In this document: piece by piece, positions 49,067 through 60,599 of the stretch
Position numbering within the stretch: the first letter of the stretch is position 1
How the letters are laid out: every line of letters begins with the position of its first letter
Origin: Rhizoctonia solani
Taxonomy: Eukaryota > Basidiomycota > Agaricomycetes > Cantharellales > Ceratobasidiaceae
Direction of reading: 5' to 3'
DNA length: 64,000 nucleotides
Assembly: GCF_016906535.1 (NCBI RefSeq)
Contig: NC_057373.1
Coordinates: 3,534,001-3,598,000 of the forward strand
Notes under the pieces: model-generated
What the model saw: only the letters and a program-made list of their open reading frames with translations
The model's database searches: none
Told to the model about the DNA's origin: nothing
Translations under genes and position numbers: made by a program

Positions 49067-49916
49067 ATGCTAGACCATGGTATGATGGCAATTTTACGAG
49101 GTAGACACGTACTGATGAGCTGGCAGTTTGTACTGTATAGTTCTCCTCGTTGCACTCTTCACTTCTTCCTGTTACTGGGCTCCCACACCGCTTGACATTC
49201 CCTCCTACGCACTCGAGAGCATATACCCATCACTCACGACTTCTCGGCCTACGATCGATCTGCAATCTCTTCTCAATGCATCCCAGCCAGCGCCTACATC
49301 ATCCGATGCTGCCCTTACTCCGCGAGTGACGTATTCTGCTCGGCTTGAAAGACCTAAACGATGTTGGTGCTCTCCTCAAAATATATTCGAACCGTTTAAT
49401 ACGACAAGGTGGGAACAACGAGCTAGCGTATTGGTATTTGTGAAGCAAGGGCTTTGGGACTGGCTGGTCGAGCAAGAGGAATCAGACCAGACGAAGAATA
49501 CAACCACATCCCACCAAACCACCAGCTCGGAGCAAATCGATGGGTCTTCCACTCCTACCGTATCTCCGACCTCGGCCACTACAACCCCGACGTCGTGGCG
49601 CACGAAATGGAACGCACTGAGCTCTTATTTTTCGTCTCGTTCTGCCGAACAAAAGAGCGATCCTACACCTAAAGCTAAACCGGACAGCAAGATCAAACAG
49701 CCTGTACGCGCGCCGTTGGAAGTTCCTAAACCCAAGCATACGCCTACTGCGACTGCGATCCCTACAGCTACTCCTACCGAAACAGCGCCGGCCCGGACTT
49801 TGGCTTCGGTCAGCCCAGACAAGGGACAGGAAAACCTTGCTTGGTGGCAGAAGCAGTATGACTTACGACCATATGGAGGTGGAGTAGTTGTGGACTTCAA
49901 ATGGGGCCGAGTTTAG
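49067..49916 (+). CDS. Hypothetical protein with N-terminal membrane anchor
   Basis: I do not recognise a family. The main frame runs from about 49109 to 49916 without a Met, so a short first exon is needed; ATG at 49067 (MLDH) spliced through a 40-nt intron to AGSLYCIVLLVALFTSSCYW is the best fit I found, but not certain. After this hydrophobic segment come PLDIPSYALESIYPSLTT, CWCSPQNIFEPFNTTRWEQR, a long Ser/Thr/Pro/Lys-rich linker of about 130 residues, and a conserved-looking end WWQKQYDLRPYGGGVVVDFK. The cysteine-rich block and the tail look constrained while the middle looks disordered. A type II or secreted membrane-anchored protein is plausible. Confidence 0.6.
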
Positions 49917-50983
49917 GCATTTGGAATACGTGGGCCAACATTGTATGTTGTGGGGATACACAATAATTTTATTCGTGTACTATCAATCTCGTTTATCGCC
50001 CTTGCAACGGTTACCAGACTGAACAGTGGTATAAATTGCGCGGCACTTATGTAATAACTGAGCCATCTGCTGCCTGTGTGCGATGACCAGTCATGTAAAA
50101 ATTACAATATAAGGAAGAATGACAAGTACCAGCGCATATCATATGTAAAAAAGAACTCCGCTTCTGAATGCGGAGCTTGGCTTTGGGATGATATAATAAA
50201 CTCCAGTGCACGGGTGTGAACCACCTGGCTTGCCTAAGGTTAAATGCATAGCTTGCCCCGGACCACATAATTGGTTAAAGAGCAAAAAAGAGTATTTCAT
50301 ACCAAAGGCAAGCGTTAAAAAGGCTAACAAGGCATGTTAACGGCTGACCTTAGAATCTTGTAGGATATAATTCCACTTATCGCCGAAAAGCCAGCTCAAG
50401 AAGATATAGTAACGATAACTTGAAACATTGGTAATTCAACCCAAAATAATGAAGGTTAGAAGAAGGCCTCACACTAGAGTGTCGCTTTCTGGAGCCCTAT
50501 TAATTGTAAATTTTTTTGTCTACAGGCGCCTTGGTATTCATGGATTCTACTTTCTTAGAAGTACACCCACAGAGGCCCCTTTTGCATTATGATTACATAT
50601 TCAACCAAAATCAACCCTGAAGTTCAAATTTTACGTTGAGAATAGCTATTCCAAGACTTTCCAAGGCACTCTACTTCCAAAAGGGACAAGCTAATACCGG
50701 GCACTCAATTGACACTGGTACACACGCATGCACACATACATACACACAAAGCCATACAACTGGAAGGGATTGACATAGGTGGCAGGGTTAGCTTAAACAC
50801 ATGTCACCAAATCCTGTTGGTTCTTGTTGAGTCCGAAATGGATGAAAACAAAGCTCTAAATTCGAGGCGTATGGAGGGCATGGGTATTTCAGTTTCCTAA
50901 TCTGTGGAATGATACTCAACATTCCTAACGAATATACCGATGCTAATCGCACTTACGAACCGGATCATGATTTCGAATGTTAA
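49917..50983. other. Intergenic stretch, no gene seen
   Basis: Convergent region between the anchored protein and the NLR 3' end. CA-dinucleotide-rich around 50718-50750. Nothing recognised. Confidence 0.5.
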
Positions 50984-53900
50984 TCAGCATTGTGGTAATT
51001 TCCGTGCCGATATATAGCACTTGTTCCATTCGTTTCCGAAATAGAATTTACGTATACTCCGTGACCCACCCCCTTTGTTCAATGTTTCAAAAAGCACGTA
51101 TACCGACGCCCGATATTTTGGAGGGACCCAAAACAAGATCCCCGCATTCGAACTGGTAACCCACCCATCGGATTGTAAGGTCCCATTAAAGAGCGGAGAC
51201 TGGCCGACGTTTGATAACAGTATACGCTCCGATATCCCTTGACCACCAACCCTAATAACGGGTCGTCTGTATGGTAGGGAGGACCTCTCGCTTTTCACAT
51301 TGAGCGCCGAGCAGGGGATTAGACCCAACCGCTTCCTCCCCCACGCCCCATCTGATAGCTCGTTAAAGGGTCCGGCAATAACAGCGCCTTTGGCAGTATC
51401 CCATACAATGATAGCTTTTCCAAGAGAGCTTGAAACAAGTTTTGTGCCATCGGGCGAGAAAGAGACGGCCTATACCGGGCTCTTATGCTTCCGACAAGTT
51501 ATATGCGTTCCATCAACAAGGTTCCATAAGCGAACAGTATAATCTCTTGCACCTGAAGCAATCTGCTGTGCGTTGGGGGAGAATATTGCTGTCAAGACTC
51601 CGTCTGTGTGCCCTTCGAGCAAAGAACTATGTGTGGAAACAAAGGCCGAGTTCCAAATCCGAATACTACGGTCATCCGAGCCCGAGACAAGCATGGTACC
51701 ATCGGGTGAGAAGCTGACAGATTTGACACGATCACTGTGCCCTATAAACGGACCTAAAAGCATATCGTGAAGTGATATATCCCAAATAGAGATGTTGCGA
51801 TGATTACCAATGCCACCGAGGGCAACGCGAGTACCGTCAGGAGAAATAGCAACCAACCACATGGTTGACTCCTTAAATTCGCTTCTTCCTGTTGAGAGCC
51901 TCTCTCTTGAATATGCTGAGTTGGTGGAATCGTGGTTCTCGATAGGGATGTCGTCATCAGAAAGTGACAATGTAGTAGAAATAGCAGAGATAGTGGGCTG
52001 ACTGTCAAGGGAGGCCTGAAGGCGAAATACATGGCTGACCTCCCCCTTAAATGGACCAGCAACAATGACCCCGCTTACTTGGTCCCATATATGAACAGTG
52101 TTATTGTTGGGACCCAAGGCAAGGCGCGTATCGGAGGCCGGGAACGCTACTGCCCAGGTTGTATCGAGACGTCCTTGGAATGGACCCTGGATAAGTTTCC
52201 CAGTTTTCAAGTCCCACGCATAGGTCATGCGTCGATTTGACGAGTTTGAAATAATAGCATCTCCATCAGACGAAAAGCACACACCCGTTGAGCTGCGGTC
52301 ATCACAGGGCGAACTCCCAGCGCGGGAAGGCACGTCACTATTGGCGTCAATCGTAAGGAGATAAAGAGCCGAGAGAATGTGTATACCCTTCGGCGTCAGC
52401 ATTATTGAGCATCTTCTATCCTCAGGTGTTGGAGGATCAGAAAGAAAGACTTTGTTGACAGTATCCCAGACACGAATAACATTGCCTTGACACCCACAGT
52501 ACACATAGTTGCCGTTGAGGGAGTACTTGACAGACAGTATTCCACCTGAGCCTTTTTGGGGCTCCAGTTGGTTAGCAACTACACTACCACAGGCAATATT
52601 CCATATGCAAATGGACCCGTCACTCGATCCGGAGACTAGGAATGCACCATCAGGCGAAAAGCCAATTGAATAGATGGCGTCTGTATGCCCCTCGAGAGGT
52701 CCTAAGATGAGGCTCCCTAATGTGGTGTTCCAAATGCAGACGCTACAGTCGTCTGAGCATGAGGCGACTTTGGTTCCGTCTGGGGAGAATTTGACTGATC
52801 GAATCACACCGGAATGCCGCTGGAGTGGTCCAGCAACAAGACGCTGTTCAACAAAGTTCCAAATGCGGATAGTGCAGTCGGCTGAACCTGATGCAAGTAG
52901 AATGCCATCGGGTGAAAAATCTAGTGCCCACACCTTGTCTTCGTGTCCTTCCAATGAGCCGAATGTATCGATTACGTCTCCGTCAAAATAATGACTGAGC
53001 CAGATGGAACCATCATTTGTGCCTGTCGCAATATATTTTTGATCGAGAGAAAATTGAACCGCTCCCAAACCCCTAGCACGTCCAATTAATGAACGAGTTA
53101 GCTGATGTCCCAGTGTCGTGGAGCGAGTGTCCCAGAGTTCAAGGAAGCCATCGGCAGAGCCGGTAGCAACGCAATCGCCATTGGGGGACAATGCGGTGCA
53201 GCTAGGTGGGTGGTATAGTATCAAGTCCGCAACAAGACTTTGACTGTCTATATACCCCCAGATATCAATAAGCCCTGTGAACTTGTTTTGGTACCATGGC
53301 CGCAAGCGCCTCGAGGAAAATGGAAGTGCAGAGATATAGATATGTGGGGTCGAAAGCGAGACAGTGGATGTAAAGAACTGAAGCACGAAAACGACAGTAT
53401 CGTGTATAAATAACGTGAGGTCCTCAAATGCGTCACTCGACTTCAGAATGTGAGCCATCACAACTTGAGCTGGTTACGTTCAACGCCACTTACCGCAATC
53501 CACCTCTGCACATCAGTGATGGAACGGATGCCAAATATTCTATATTCCTTCAGGTTCAGTACCTCCATCCAGAACAGTAACCTTCGAGTGAGGAATTCAT
53601 GAAGAACGGTACATAGGTGATTGGAAATCGGCACCAAACAAAGATGGTTAGCCCAATGCTGGCAAGAATATGTGAGAGAGGCTGATATGTTGGACTCGAT
53701 CCGTTGCTCTAGGTCCGCAACTGCACAATCGAAAATATATGACGATTGGAGCTCGCATATGTTAAACCGAAGTTGCTTTTCCATCAATTCGAAGCAAATG
53801 TGTGCCATCGCGATGTGTTGTTCCACTTTGTCACAGAAGAAGCGACCAGAACGCTCACGATGAAATAGATAATCAGAGAAGGATGCATGAAATACAAACA

Positions 53901-55825
53901 CAAGTCCTGTATGCCTCGAAACGTGCAAGACAGAACGAAGGGGGTCCAACGCAACGAAAGCATAGCTAGAGTCATCCAGACCCGCGAGTGAGGCGAGTGT
54001 TTTGATTGTGACGGGCTCTTGAATGCAGGTTGCGGTTTTCAATAAAGCTTGTGTACGTGTGGCTTCTTCTGGTTCCAAACGTTTGTTTTCCAGAGCTGAA
54101 GTAAGTATTGTTGTATAGAGCTCATCGATTTCGCTGAACTTTTTGCTGGTGTACTTGGTTTCATTTAGTATGGTGAGTAGACGTTCGTTCGAATAAACGC
54201 CCGCTTCGTCGGACCTGATGTATCGAACCGCCGTAGCGGCATAAACAAAGAGATTGTTTGCCAATTCGGCGAGCTGGTTAATTTGTTGCTGCGATGGTTT
54301 GATACACGCTAGCTCCTCATGTAAGTAGACTTCTAGGTCGCGTTTCACTAACGAGCTCTCGATTTCATGTAGATGCGATATATGAACGATGTCGTTGACT
54401 TGCGATGACATTAGCTGTATTCTGGACTCCGGTCGACTAGCCGCAAAGAACTTGATTGGAAGCTCGCACGCAGACCGGATGATCAAATCAAACAAAAGCC
54501 TAGTTGCCTTCAAATTGTCGCACTCATCCAGCGCATCGAGCACCACCACCGTATGCTTCGGTATCTTATCTTTCACTTGCAGGAGAGGTTCCCTAAGTAG
54601 CCGTTTAAACTGAGTTGTCATATTTCGAGATCCAAGATCAGGGTCTGCATCCAACACCAGACATAGCGCCGACTGGAACGCCGTAGAGTACCGCGCAAGC
54701 TGGTAGGCAATGCTAGGTATGATGCGGCTCGCATCCTTGCATGACGCGGCCGCTCGAGTGCAGAAGAAGCTGGCGCCAAGACGGCTATCGTCTTCGAGGA
54801 GCTTTGCCAGACTGTATGCAATGGTTGCCTTGCCCGTCCCAGCTATGCCGCTCATCAGGTAGACCGGCTTGTCATCAAGGCTGTCCGACCACTGGTACAA
54901 GTCGGCTAGTAGTGACTCTCGGGTGCCCTCGGTACACTGGCGCCGGCCAATCTCGTCGCCCAGGTTCGAGTCGCACCTTGCCTGCTTTGACGGGCTCAAT
55001 GCTTCAAGGCGCGTGTTCTGAGTCATGATGAGCATCCTGGCAGCCATACACAAACAAGAAAACAAAACATACGGCTAGATGCTCGTTTGCAATACTCTAG
55101 GCATCCATACCGATCTCGATCTAAACAACTTTAGTCATGTCTCCTCGATGGTGTTAACGTACACTGACCTGCAGCCGGGAGAACAGCTCGGCGATCCTGC
55201 GATAGACTCGCACGAGGACCTCTTCATCTTTTGACGCGCGAAGGATTCGCCTTGTGCTGCCTCCATCTCGTATGTCACTAATCAAATGAACCTCTTTCTC
55301 AATCGCTCTGGTAGTGGGATAAATTTGGGCTATCGAATGCACAGACCCTTCATTCTCACCTCGAAACGGTAGAAATTACACCGAGCACCCTCGCAGACCT
55401 TGGGATGTTCAAGTGGTGCTTGAGAGAGGTGACTACACTCTCCAGCTCCAATGCTAAAGCCTCATACTCGTCTTCATGCGTAGATGCTTGCTGCTCGAAA
55501 ATGAGATAATTATTAATTGTCTGATCGTCTATTGTGAAGCTTCGCACCTCGAATACTTCAAGGCATGTCGTCAGAGTACCAATAGCTGACTGGAGAGTTG
55601 GAAAGGAACTGGAGCTTATACGTAATCCTTGCAAAGCTGCTTCGAGCCCAGTCCACGCGCTGTTTTTCTTTATTCTTTTTGCACCACTAATTCCCTCGAC
55701 TCTTTCATGCGAAGTCTGTTTGGTATTAGAAGTATTAGAGCTACTAGAAGGCGAAAAAGTCCCCACCTCATCCTCTGTTACAGCACTCAGTTTGCGGCGC
55801 TTTGGGGTGGGGCATTGGGAGGCAT
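50984..55825 (-). CDS. NACHT-WD40 NLR-like (STAND) protein, with in-frame stop and altered Walker A
   Basis: Large signal-transducing NTPase of the fungal NLR type, likely involved in self/non-self recognition or cell death, by family analogy. N-terminal helical domain begins near 55825 (MPPN, then PKRRKLSAVTEDE); the first codons need a one-base correction in a C run, so the start is tentative. NACHT part: LYQWSDSLDDKPVYLMSGIA, P-loop GIAGTGKATIA, where the Ser/Thr after Lys is Ala, and Walker B HTVVVLDALDEC. An intron near 53,458 leads to TPHIYISALPF and about twelve WD40 repeats (HEDKVWALDFSPDGILLASG and so on). At 51470-51472 a TAG interrupts the last repeat, yet the same frame continues AVSFSPDGTKLVSSSLGKAI and ends GILFWVPPKYRASVY and YFGNEWNKCYI, a typical C-terminus for these proteins. 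Possibly a defective allele. Confidence 0.85.
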
Positions 55826-56191
55826 TGTATGGAAGAGTGTCAGTGGAGCACAATAGTATATGCGTTGGATGTTTATACCCCTACCTCTTGCCACTAGGCT
55901 GTGTGAAATGCTTCGACTTCTGATGGACTTGGAACAAGGAATAAGAATATATTGTGTCTTGGATGGTTAAGTCCTAAGAATGGTGATTGGATGAGCAGAG
56001 GAATTATGACAAACTCCAGAAGCCTGGCTATATCTCACGGGGCCAACTAACAAGGTACGGGCCAAGGGCAGATAATTGCTGCATTGGTCCCAATGATGGG
56101 TACTGTAAGCAAGAATCACAGCCATATTCCCTTTTTTGGATTTAATTCTATCTCTTGGAGCCTAAGCTGTGCAAAATGTTAACACAGCATT
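55826..56191. other. Boundary between gene-rich and CpG-depleted repeat DNA
   Basis: CpG dinucleotides, common in the NLR gene, become scarce from about 55,900. No gene is seen. The right end carries GCATT, the target duplication of the first LTR. Confidence 0.6.
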
Positions 56192-56369
56192 TGTTGTATG
56201 CCAACTGTAAGGTTGGGTACACGCTGGTGGGCAGGCACTTAAGGCTGTACTACACAGGGCAAATCTAACTAAGGCTATACTACTGGGCTGTGTAAGGCGG
56301 TGTGGAGGGCTCTAACTACAATGGAGGTGGGCCTTAGGCTGGTGAGGGTGGTTCTATGTAAGGTCTCTA

Positions 56370-57241
56370 CTTATTGGATGTATATATGTGACTTGGTTGG
56401 CAACAGCATTGCCTAAATGACAAGTTGTAACACACACTCAGTATTGATGTTAAGAGTAAAGACAGGGGGGAGTGGGGAGAGGTCCTGGGACCTTATAAGG
56501 TGCCTGGGTCAATACATGTGTAAACAGAAGAAACCAAATGAACATATATAGTTAGTAATCAGCCTGAACAGAGCACTGGGTACAAGTGTAACACTAAGAG
56601 GGGTAATGGTGTATTGTAAGGGTAATGCATACACCAGAGCTAGACCTACAGTGATTGCGTAACCCTTACATTCTACTACTGTACTACTGACTGTCAGAGT
56701 CTGACTAATGAAGAATGGGATATATGCCTAAAGAGGCAGTGCTGGCTTTGGGGATAAGCAGAAGACTGCAGCCAACACTTTAGAGAGAGAGATTACTTGC
56801 CAAATATGGCACAAGACCCCTTAGAGTAGAGCAGGAGAGTGGGGAGGGTAGTCAGTAGATTGACAGGAGGTCAAGTTCTGGTCTGAATGCCTGAACTCTC
56901 CCTTCATTATATACATCATACAGAACAAGGGAACTGTAAAGTACAAAGGAGAACAATGGAAGACATACTACAAAGGTATGGGTAACTAAGAGAACAATAG
57001 AACAATGCAACTAAGGACATATGGTAACTAAGTAGCCAGAGGACAAAGCTAACAGGCTAAACAAAGGGACCATTCACATTCCATGTTGATTGCTCTGCCA
57101 GGGGAGTCCTGCATGGCCTGTGGTCATGTTGGGAACATCCCCTGGTCCATATAATTTGTAAATTTTAGATAAAAAGATAATAGAATAATAGGGTATCTGT
57201 GTTCATGCCTCTTGGGTCATGACACTGACTACTGGTGAGTG
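56370..57241. mobile_element. ~870-bp insert inside LTR-A copy 1
   Basis: Sequence absent from the other LTR-A copies, bracketed by the 10-bp direct repeat AAGGTCTCTA (56360-56369 and 57242-57251). It contains no CpG from 56,660 on and no coding frame. Class unknown. Confidence 0.45.
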
Positions 57242-57409
57242 AAGGTCTCTAGTAGACCAAACTACTTAGCTGATACTACTGGACCTGTCTGGATGTGAGA
57301 CAAGGTAAAATCAACTTGGGGTCTCCAAGCAATTTTCCTGCTGTATATATATCAAAGGTAACTAGGTACATGTGGTCTGTGCATGTGGGAAAGGAAGACT
57401 ACATGTAAA

Positions 57410-57616
57410 CTCTACAGGGGCCCCAAAAACCCAGGAGCACTCTGGAGTGCTCTGGTTTTGGGAACCTCCTTGTTAGGATCCAACAAATCCAGATTGCTTG
57501 GCAAGGACTTGAGAGCACTCCACAAGCCCTTCCAAGCGTCATACCAAACGCTCTGGAATGCTTGCTGACAATAGCAAGTCCTGGAGCGCTCCCAAGATTT
57601 TTGGGGCCCTGTAGAG
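57410..57616 (+). mobile_element. MITE D, copy 1 (207 bp)
   Basis: Ends CTCTACAGGGGCCCCAAAAA and TTTTTGGGGCCCTGTAGAG form inverted repeats, with further pairing inward (GAGCACTC / GAGCGCTC). Exactly the same length, 207 bp, as copy 2 at 59435-59641, which is in the opposite orientation. No coding capacity. Confidence 0.75.
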
Positions 57617-57810
57617 AAATGAGAAGCATGCTGCAGGCTGCGCAGAAGTGTGGATTCATACTAAGCACCCTTGGCATGGCATCTTGGCCTAATAAGCGCC
57701 AAGATCATGTGATCAAAAAACAAAAGATAAAGGGTTTGTAAAAATATAGTAAAAATAATAGAAAAACTAGGAGGTTTTGATGGTATAATTTGTCAGGGTG
57801 TCACAGCATT

Positions 57811-58590
57811 TGTTGTACACCACTGTAAGGTGGGTACTTGCTAGTGGCAGGTGCTTAAGGCCATAACTAATACAAGGTAAATCATAACTGCTTATGTAAC
57901 TAGGCTATACTACTAGATGCTTATGGTGTCCTACTGCTAACTACTGACAACAGTGGGGCCTTAGGCCTGGGAGGTGTGATGAGTGAATAAAGGGGTAAGT
58001 GACTGTACTACTGGGGGCTGGCTACTTAGCTGGCTTCTGATATCCTCCTCTAATGAATAAGAGACAAGGTAAAATTGACTTGGGGTCTCCAAGCAATTTT
58101 CCTGCTGTATATATAGACAAAAGGTAACTACGTACATGGTCTGTGCTTGTGTGAAAAGAACTCAGCAGAAACTGATTTTGTTGTAACACCAGGGGTTTGG
58201 TAATGGTGTATTAACACACCAATAACATGTCATTACACAAATACATGTGATACCACTGGTGTGATATACAATTATAACATCATGTAACACCAATTACACC
58301 ATTACCAAACCCCTGATGTTACAACACCCCAATTACATGTAATCACATGTTATTCCACTCCACATATTTTGCTGAGAAGAGTCCATGTGAAATGAGAAGC
58401 ATGCTCTGGGCTGCACAGAAGCATGGATTTCTCCTAAGCACCCTTGGCACAGCATCTTGGCACTTATTATGCCAAGATGCCACACCAAGATCACATGATT
58501 GAAAAACAAAAGATATTGAGTCCATAAAAATTAGTAAAAATATGAGAAAAATTGTCTGGTTCCAGTGGTAAATTCCAAGAGGGCATAACA
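57811..58590 (+). mobile_element. LTR-A copy 2, adjacent to copy 1
   Basis: Starts TGTTGTACACCACTG and ends GGGCATAACA. Flanked by GCATT at 57806-57810 and 58591-58595, the same 5-mer that flanks copy 1. Contains the TGGGGTCTCCAAGCAATTTT and CTGTATATATAG block and the ATCACATGATTGAAAAAC end region. A palindromic MITE (58180-58325) is inserted within. Confidence 0.75.
58180..58325. mobile_element. Palindromic MITE E inside LTR-A copy 2
   Basis: The left arm GTTGTAACACCAGGGG continues TTTGGTAATGGTGTA; the right arm is its near-perfect reverse complement (TACACCATTACCAAA, CCCCTGATGTTACAAC). The interior repeats GTGTAAT/ATTACAC motifs. About 146 bp, no coding capacity. It is absent from other LTR-A copies. 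Confidence 0.65.
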
Positions 58591-58822
58591 GCATTGTTTC
58601 ACAATTGCAACAAATGTCTGCCTCAAGAAGGTGCAGCACATCAACAGCCTCCAAGTTCTCTATGTGCCCATTGTCCCAGTGTGGTTATTTACCAGCACTG
58701 GGTTTTTAGGTCATATATCTGGTTGGGCAAGCCTCTCAATTTTCCTCCTCTTATTCTGCTTACGCACAGCTCTTTTTTGTGTCTCATTTTGTCCCTAAAT
58801 TATTGTCTGGCTTCTCTCTTGC
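58591..58822. other. Short segment between LTR-A copy 2 and LTR-B
   Basis: Flank of the LTR insertions; pyrimidine-rich toward the right. No gene seen. Confidence 0.4.
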
Positions 58823-59241
58823 TGTCCTAGACGTCTTGAAGGACATCAAGGAGGTTGGCGCTTAAGGCTGCAGTGTACAAACAATGAGTTGCATAAGGCA
58901 ATGGTGAACCTAACTATGGCAATGGCCAACTAACTATGGCAATGGCCAACTAACCTACAACAACAAGCATGCTTAAGGCAGCAGCAAATTATCTAAGTAC
59001 AGTGACAAGGCTGCTGAGGGCAGTGAGCTAAGTAGTTCTAAGTAGTTACTGGGCTTAAGGCCCTTGTACAATGAGTAGATGTGACAAGAGGTAATTGACC
59101 TGGGTGTTACCATGGTTGGTTGGCCTCCTTATATATTACAAGAGAGGACTAATTACAAATATGTTATATGCAATACTGTATCAAATAAGAACCCTGCTCT
59201 GCAGTTGGTCTTACTCATGCATACATGTCACTGATGTGTCA
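58823..59241 (+). mobile_element. LTR-like repeat B, copy 1
   Basis: Starts TGTCCTAGACGTCTTGAAGG and ends CACTGATGTGTCA. Matches 59870-60261, especially GAGGTAATTGACCTGGGTGT with TACCATGGTT, GGCCTCCTTATATATT and AATAAGAACCC. The TG...CA ends and TATATA suggest an LTR, but I found no target duplication. The middle repeats CTAACTATGGCAATGGCCAA. Confidence 0.55.
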
Positions 59242-59246
59242 TGGTG

Positions 59247-59345
59247 ATGTCATCAGGTGGAGGTGGCTACGTATGATGAGGTAAGCATGGATGGGGACAT
59301 GGCTTGGCGCTTAGCATATGATATAAGTGCTGATGTCATGTGATC
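59247..59345 (+). repeat. Repeat C, copy 1
   Basis: GTGATGTCATCAGGTGGAGG followed by TGGCTACG and GGGGACATGGCTTGGCGCTT is repeated at 62078-62200 with few differences. Nature unknown; the end resembles the 3' part of LTR-A (ATGTGATCAAAAAA). Confidence 0.55.
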
Positions 59346-59434
59346 AAAAAAGTAGTCCAATTGCCTTTGTTTAAATTCAAGAAAATGGGAATAAATTCCC
59401 TGGTATTGAGTGTGTCTATGACACTTGCATTTTA

Positions 59435-59641
59435 CTCTACAGGGCCCCAAAAATCTTGGGAGCACTCCAGGACTTGCTATTGTTGGCAAGCACTCTGGAG
59501 CATCTGGTATGATGCTTGGAAGTGCTTGTGGAGTGCTCTCAAGTGCTTGCCAAGCAGTCTGGATCCATTGGATGCTAACAAGGAGGTTCCCAAAACTGGA
59601 CTGCTCTGGAGTGCTCCAGAGTTTTTGGGCCTCCCATAGAG
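59435..59641 (-). mobile_element. MITE D, copy 2 (207 bp, inverted)
   Basis: Reverse-oriented match to 57410-57616, with ends CTCTACAGGGCCCCAAAAA and TTTTTGGGCCTCCCATAGAG. It is bracketed by TA on both sides, consistent with a TA-targeting transposase. Confidence 0.75.
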
Positions 59642-59658
59642 TACCCCCTGGGGTTACT

Positions 59659-60261
59659 GTCCTAGACATCTGTAAGGACGTCAAGGTAGCTGGTGCTTAT
59701 GGCCATGTGAGAATACAAGTAAACCACTTAAGGCAGCAGGGGATCTACCTACAACAACAAGACTACTAACTACAATGGCCAAGTGCTGTAAGGCAATGGC
59801 AGACTATGTAAGTACAGCAGTGGTGAAACTTAAGGCATGTATGGAATGTATCTACTTAGTGGACCTGGGTGTCCTAGACATCTGTAAGGATTTCAAGGGC
59901 GCAGGCGCTTGTGGCTGTGTGGAATACAAGTATGAACCGCTTAAGGTGATGGCTATCTACCCTACAACATCTAACTACCAACCTACAACAACCAAGGCCT
60001 TAAGGGCAATGGCAAGCTATGTAAGTACAGTGGGGGCAATGCTTAAGGCATTGTAACTAAGTGTTTGCTAGCTGTAAGGCCTTGTACAAATTATGGAACA
60101 CAACAAGAGGTAATTGACCTGGGTGTTACCATGGTTAGTTGGCCTCCTTATATATTCTAAGAAACAGCTAATTACAAACATACTATATGCAAAACTATAT
60201 TAAATAAGAACCCCTGCTCTGACTGCAATCTTACTCATGCATATGTGTCACTGATGTGTCA
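59659..60261 (+). mobile_element. LTR-like repeat B, copy 2, with partial tandem duplication of its 5' part
   Basis: The start motif TGTCCTAGACATCTGTAAGG occurs at 59659 and again at 59870, so the first ~210 bp are duplicated in tandem in diverged form; the element then runs to CACTGATGTGTCA (60261), as in copy 1. No coding capacity. Confidence 0.55.
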
Positions 60262-60599
60262 TTGTTATGTATCACACAATATTGCATTCACAGCTCACCA
60301 TCCACAATAATCTGCATATATCTGACTTTCTGATTTAATGGCCATTTGTCTCTTATTTTCCATTATTCCTGTCATTACTCTATGTAACGCTCATATTGAC
60401 TGTATGTGTTACATATTGTTCAATAGAGCCCCTTCCGCTTGTTCTAATGCTGCCTGTCACATGCTTATACAATAAGATCTCATGGAGATATTAGCTTCAC
60501 AAGATTCTATCTATGTGGCTCAAGTACCTTACTAAGCATTATATTTATATCTTTACATCTAGCTCATCACATGACTAGCTCTAACTTGGGAAATCAACC

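Larger units (their letters stand above)
56192..57805 (+). mobile_element. LTR-A copy 1, enlarged by two nested insertions
   Basis: Starts TGTTGTATGCC and ends GGGTGTCACA, i.e. TG...CA ends, flanked by GCATT on both sides (56187-56191, 57806-57810). Family landmarks are CTGTAAGG..GGGTAC near the start, GGCCTTAGG, TGGGGTCTCCAAGCAATTTT with CCTGCTGTATATATA (TATA box), and near the end GATCATGTGATCAAAAAAC. Its 1,614 bp exceed other copies (about 560-630 bp without inserts) because of a ~870-bp insert (about 56370-57241, bracketed by AAGGTCTCTA) and a 207-bp MITE (57410-57616). No protein-coding interior remains. Confidence 0.75.

Noticed and set aside
59253..59769. Open frames of 100-140 codons in the LTR/MITE region
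   Set aside because: They run across MITE D and repeat borders and contain only translated inverted repeats.
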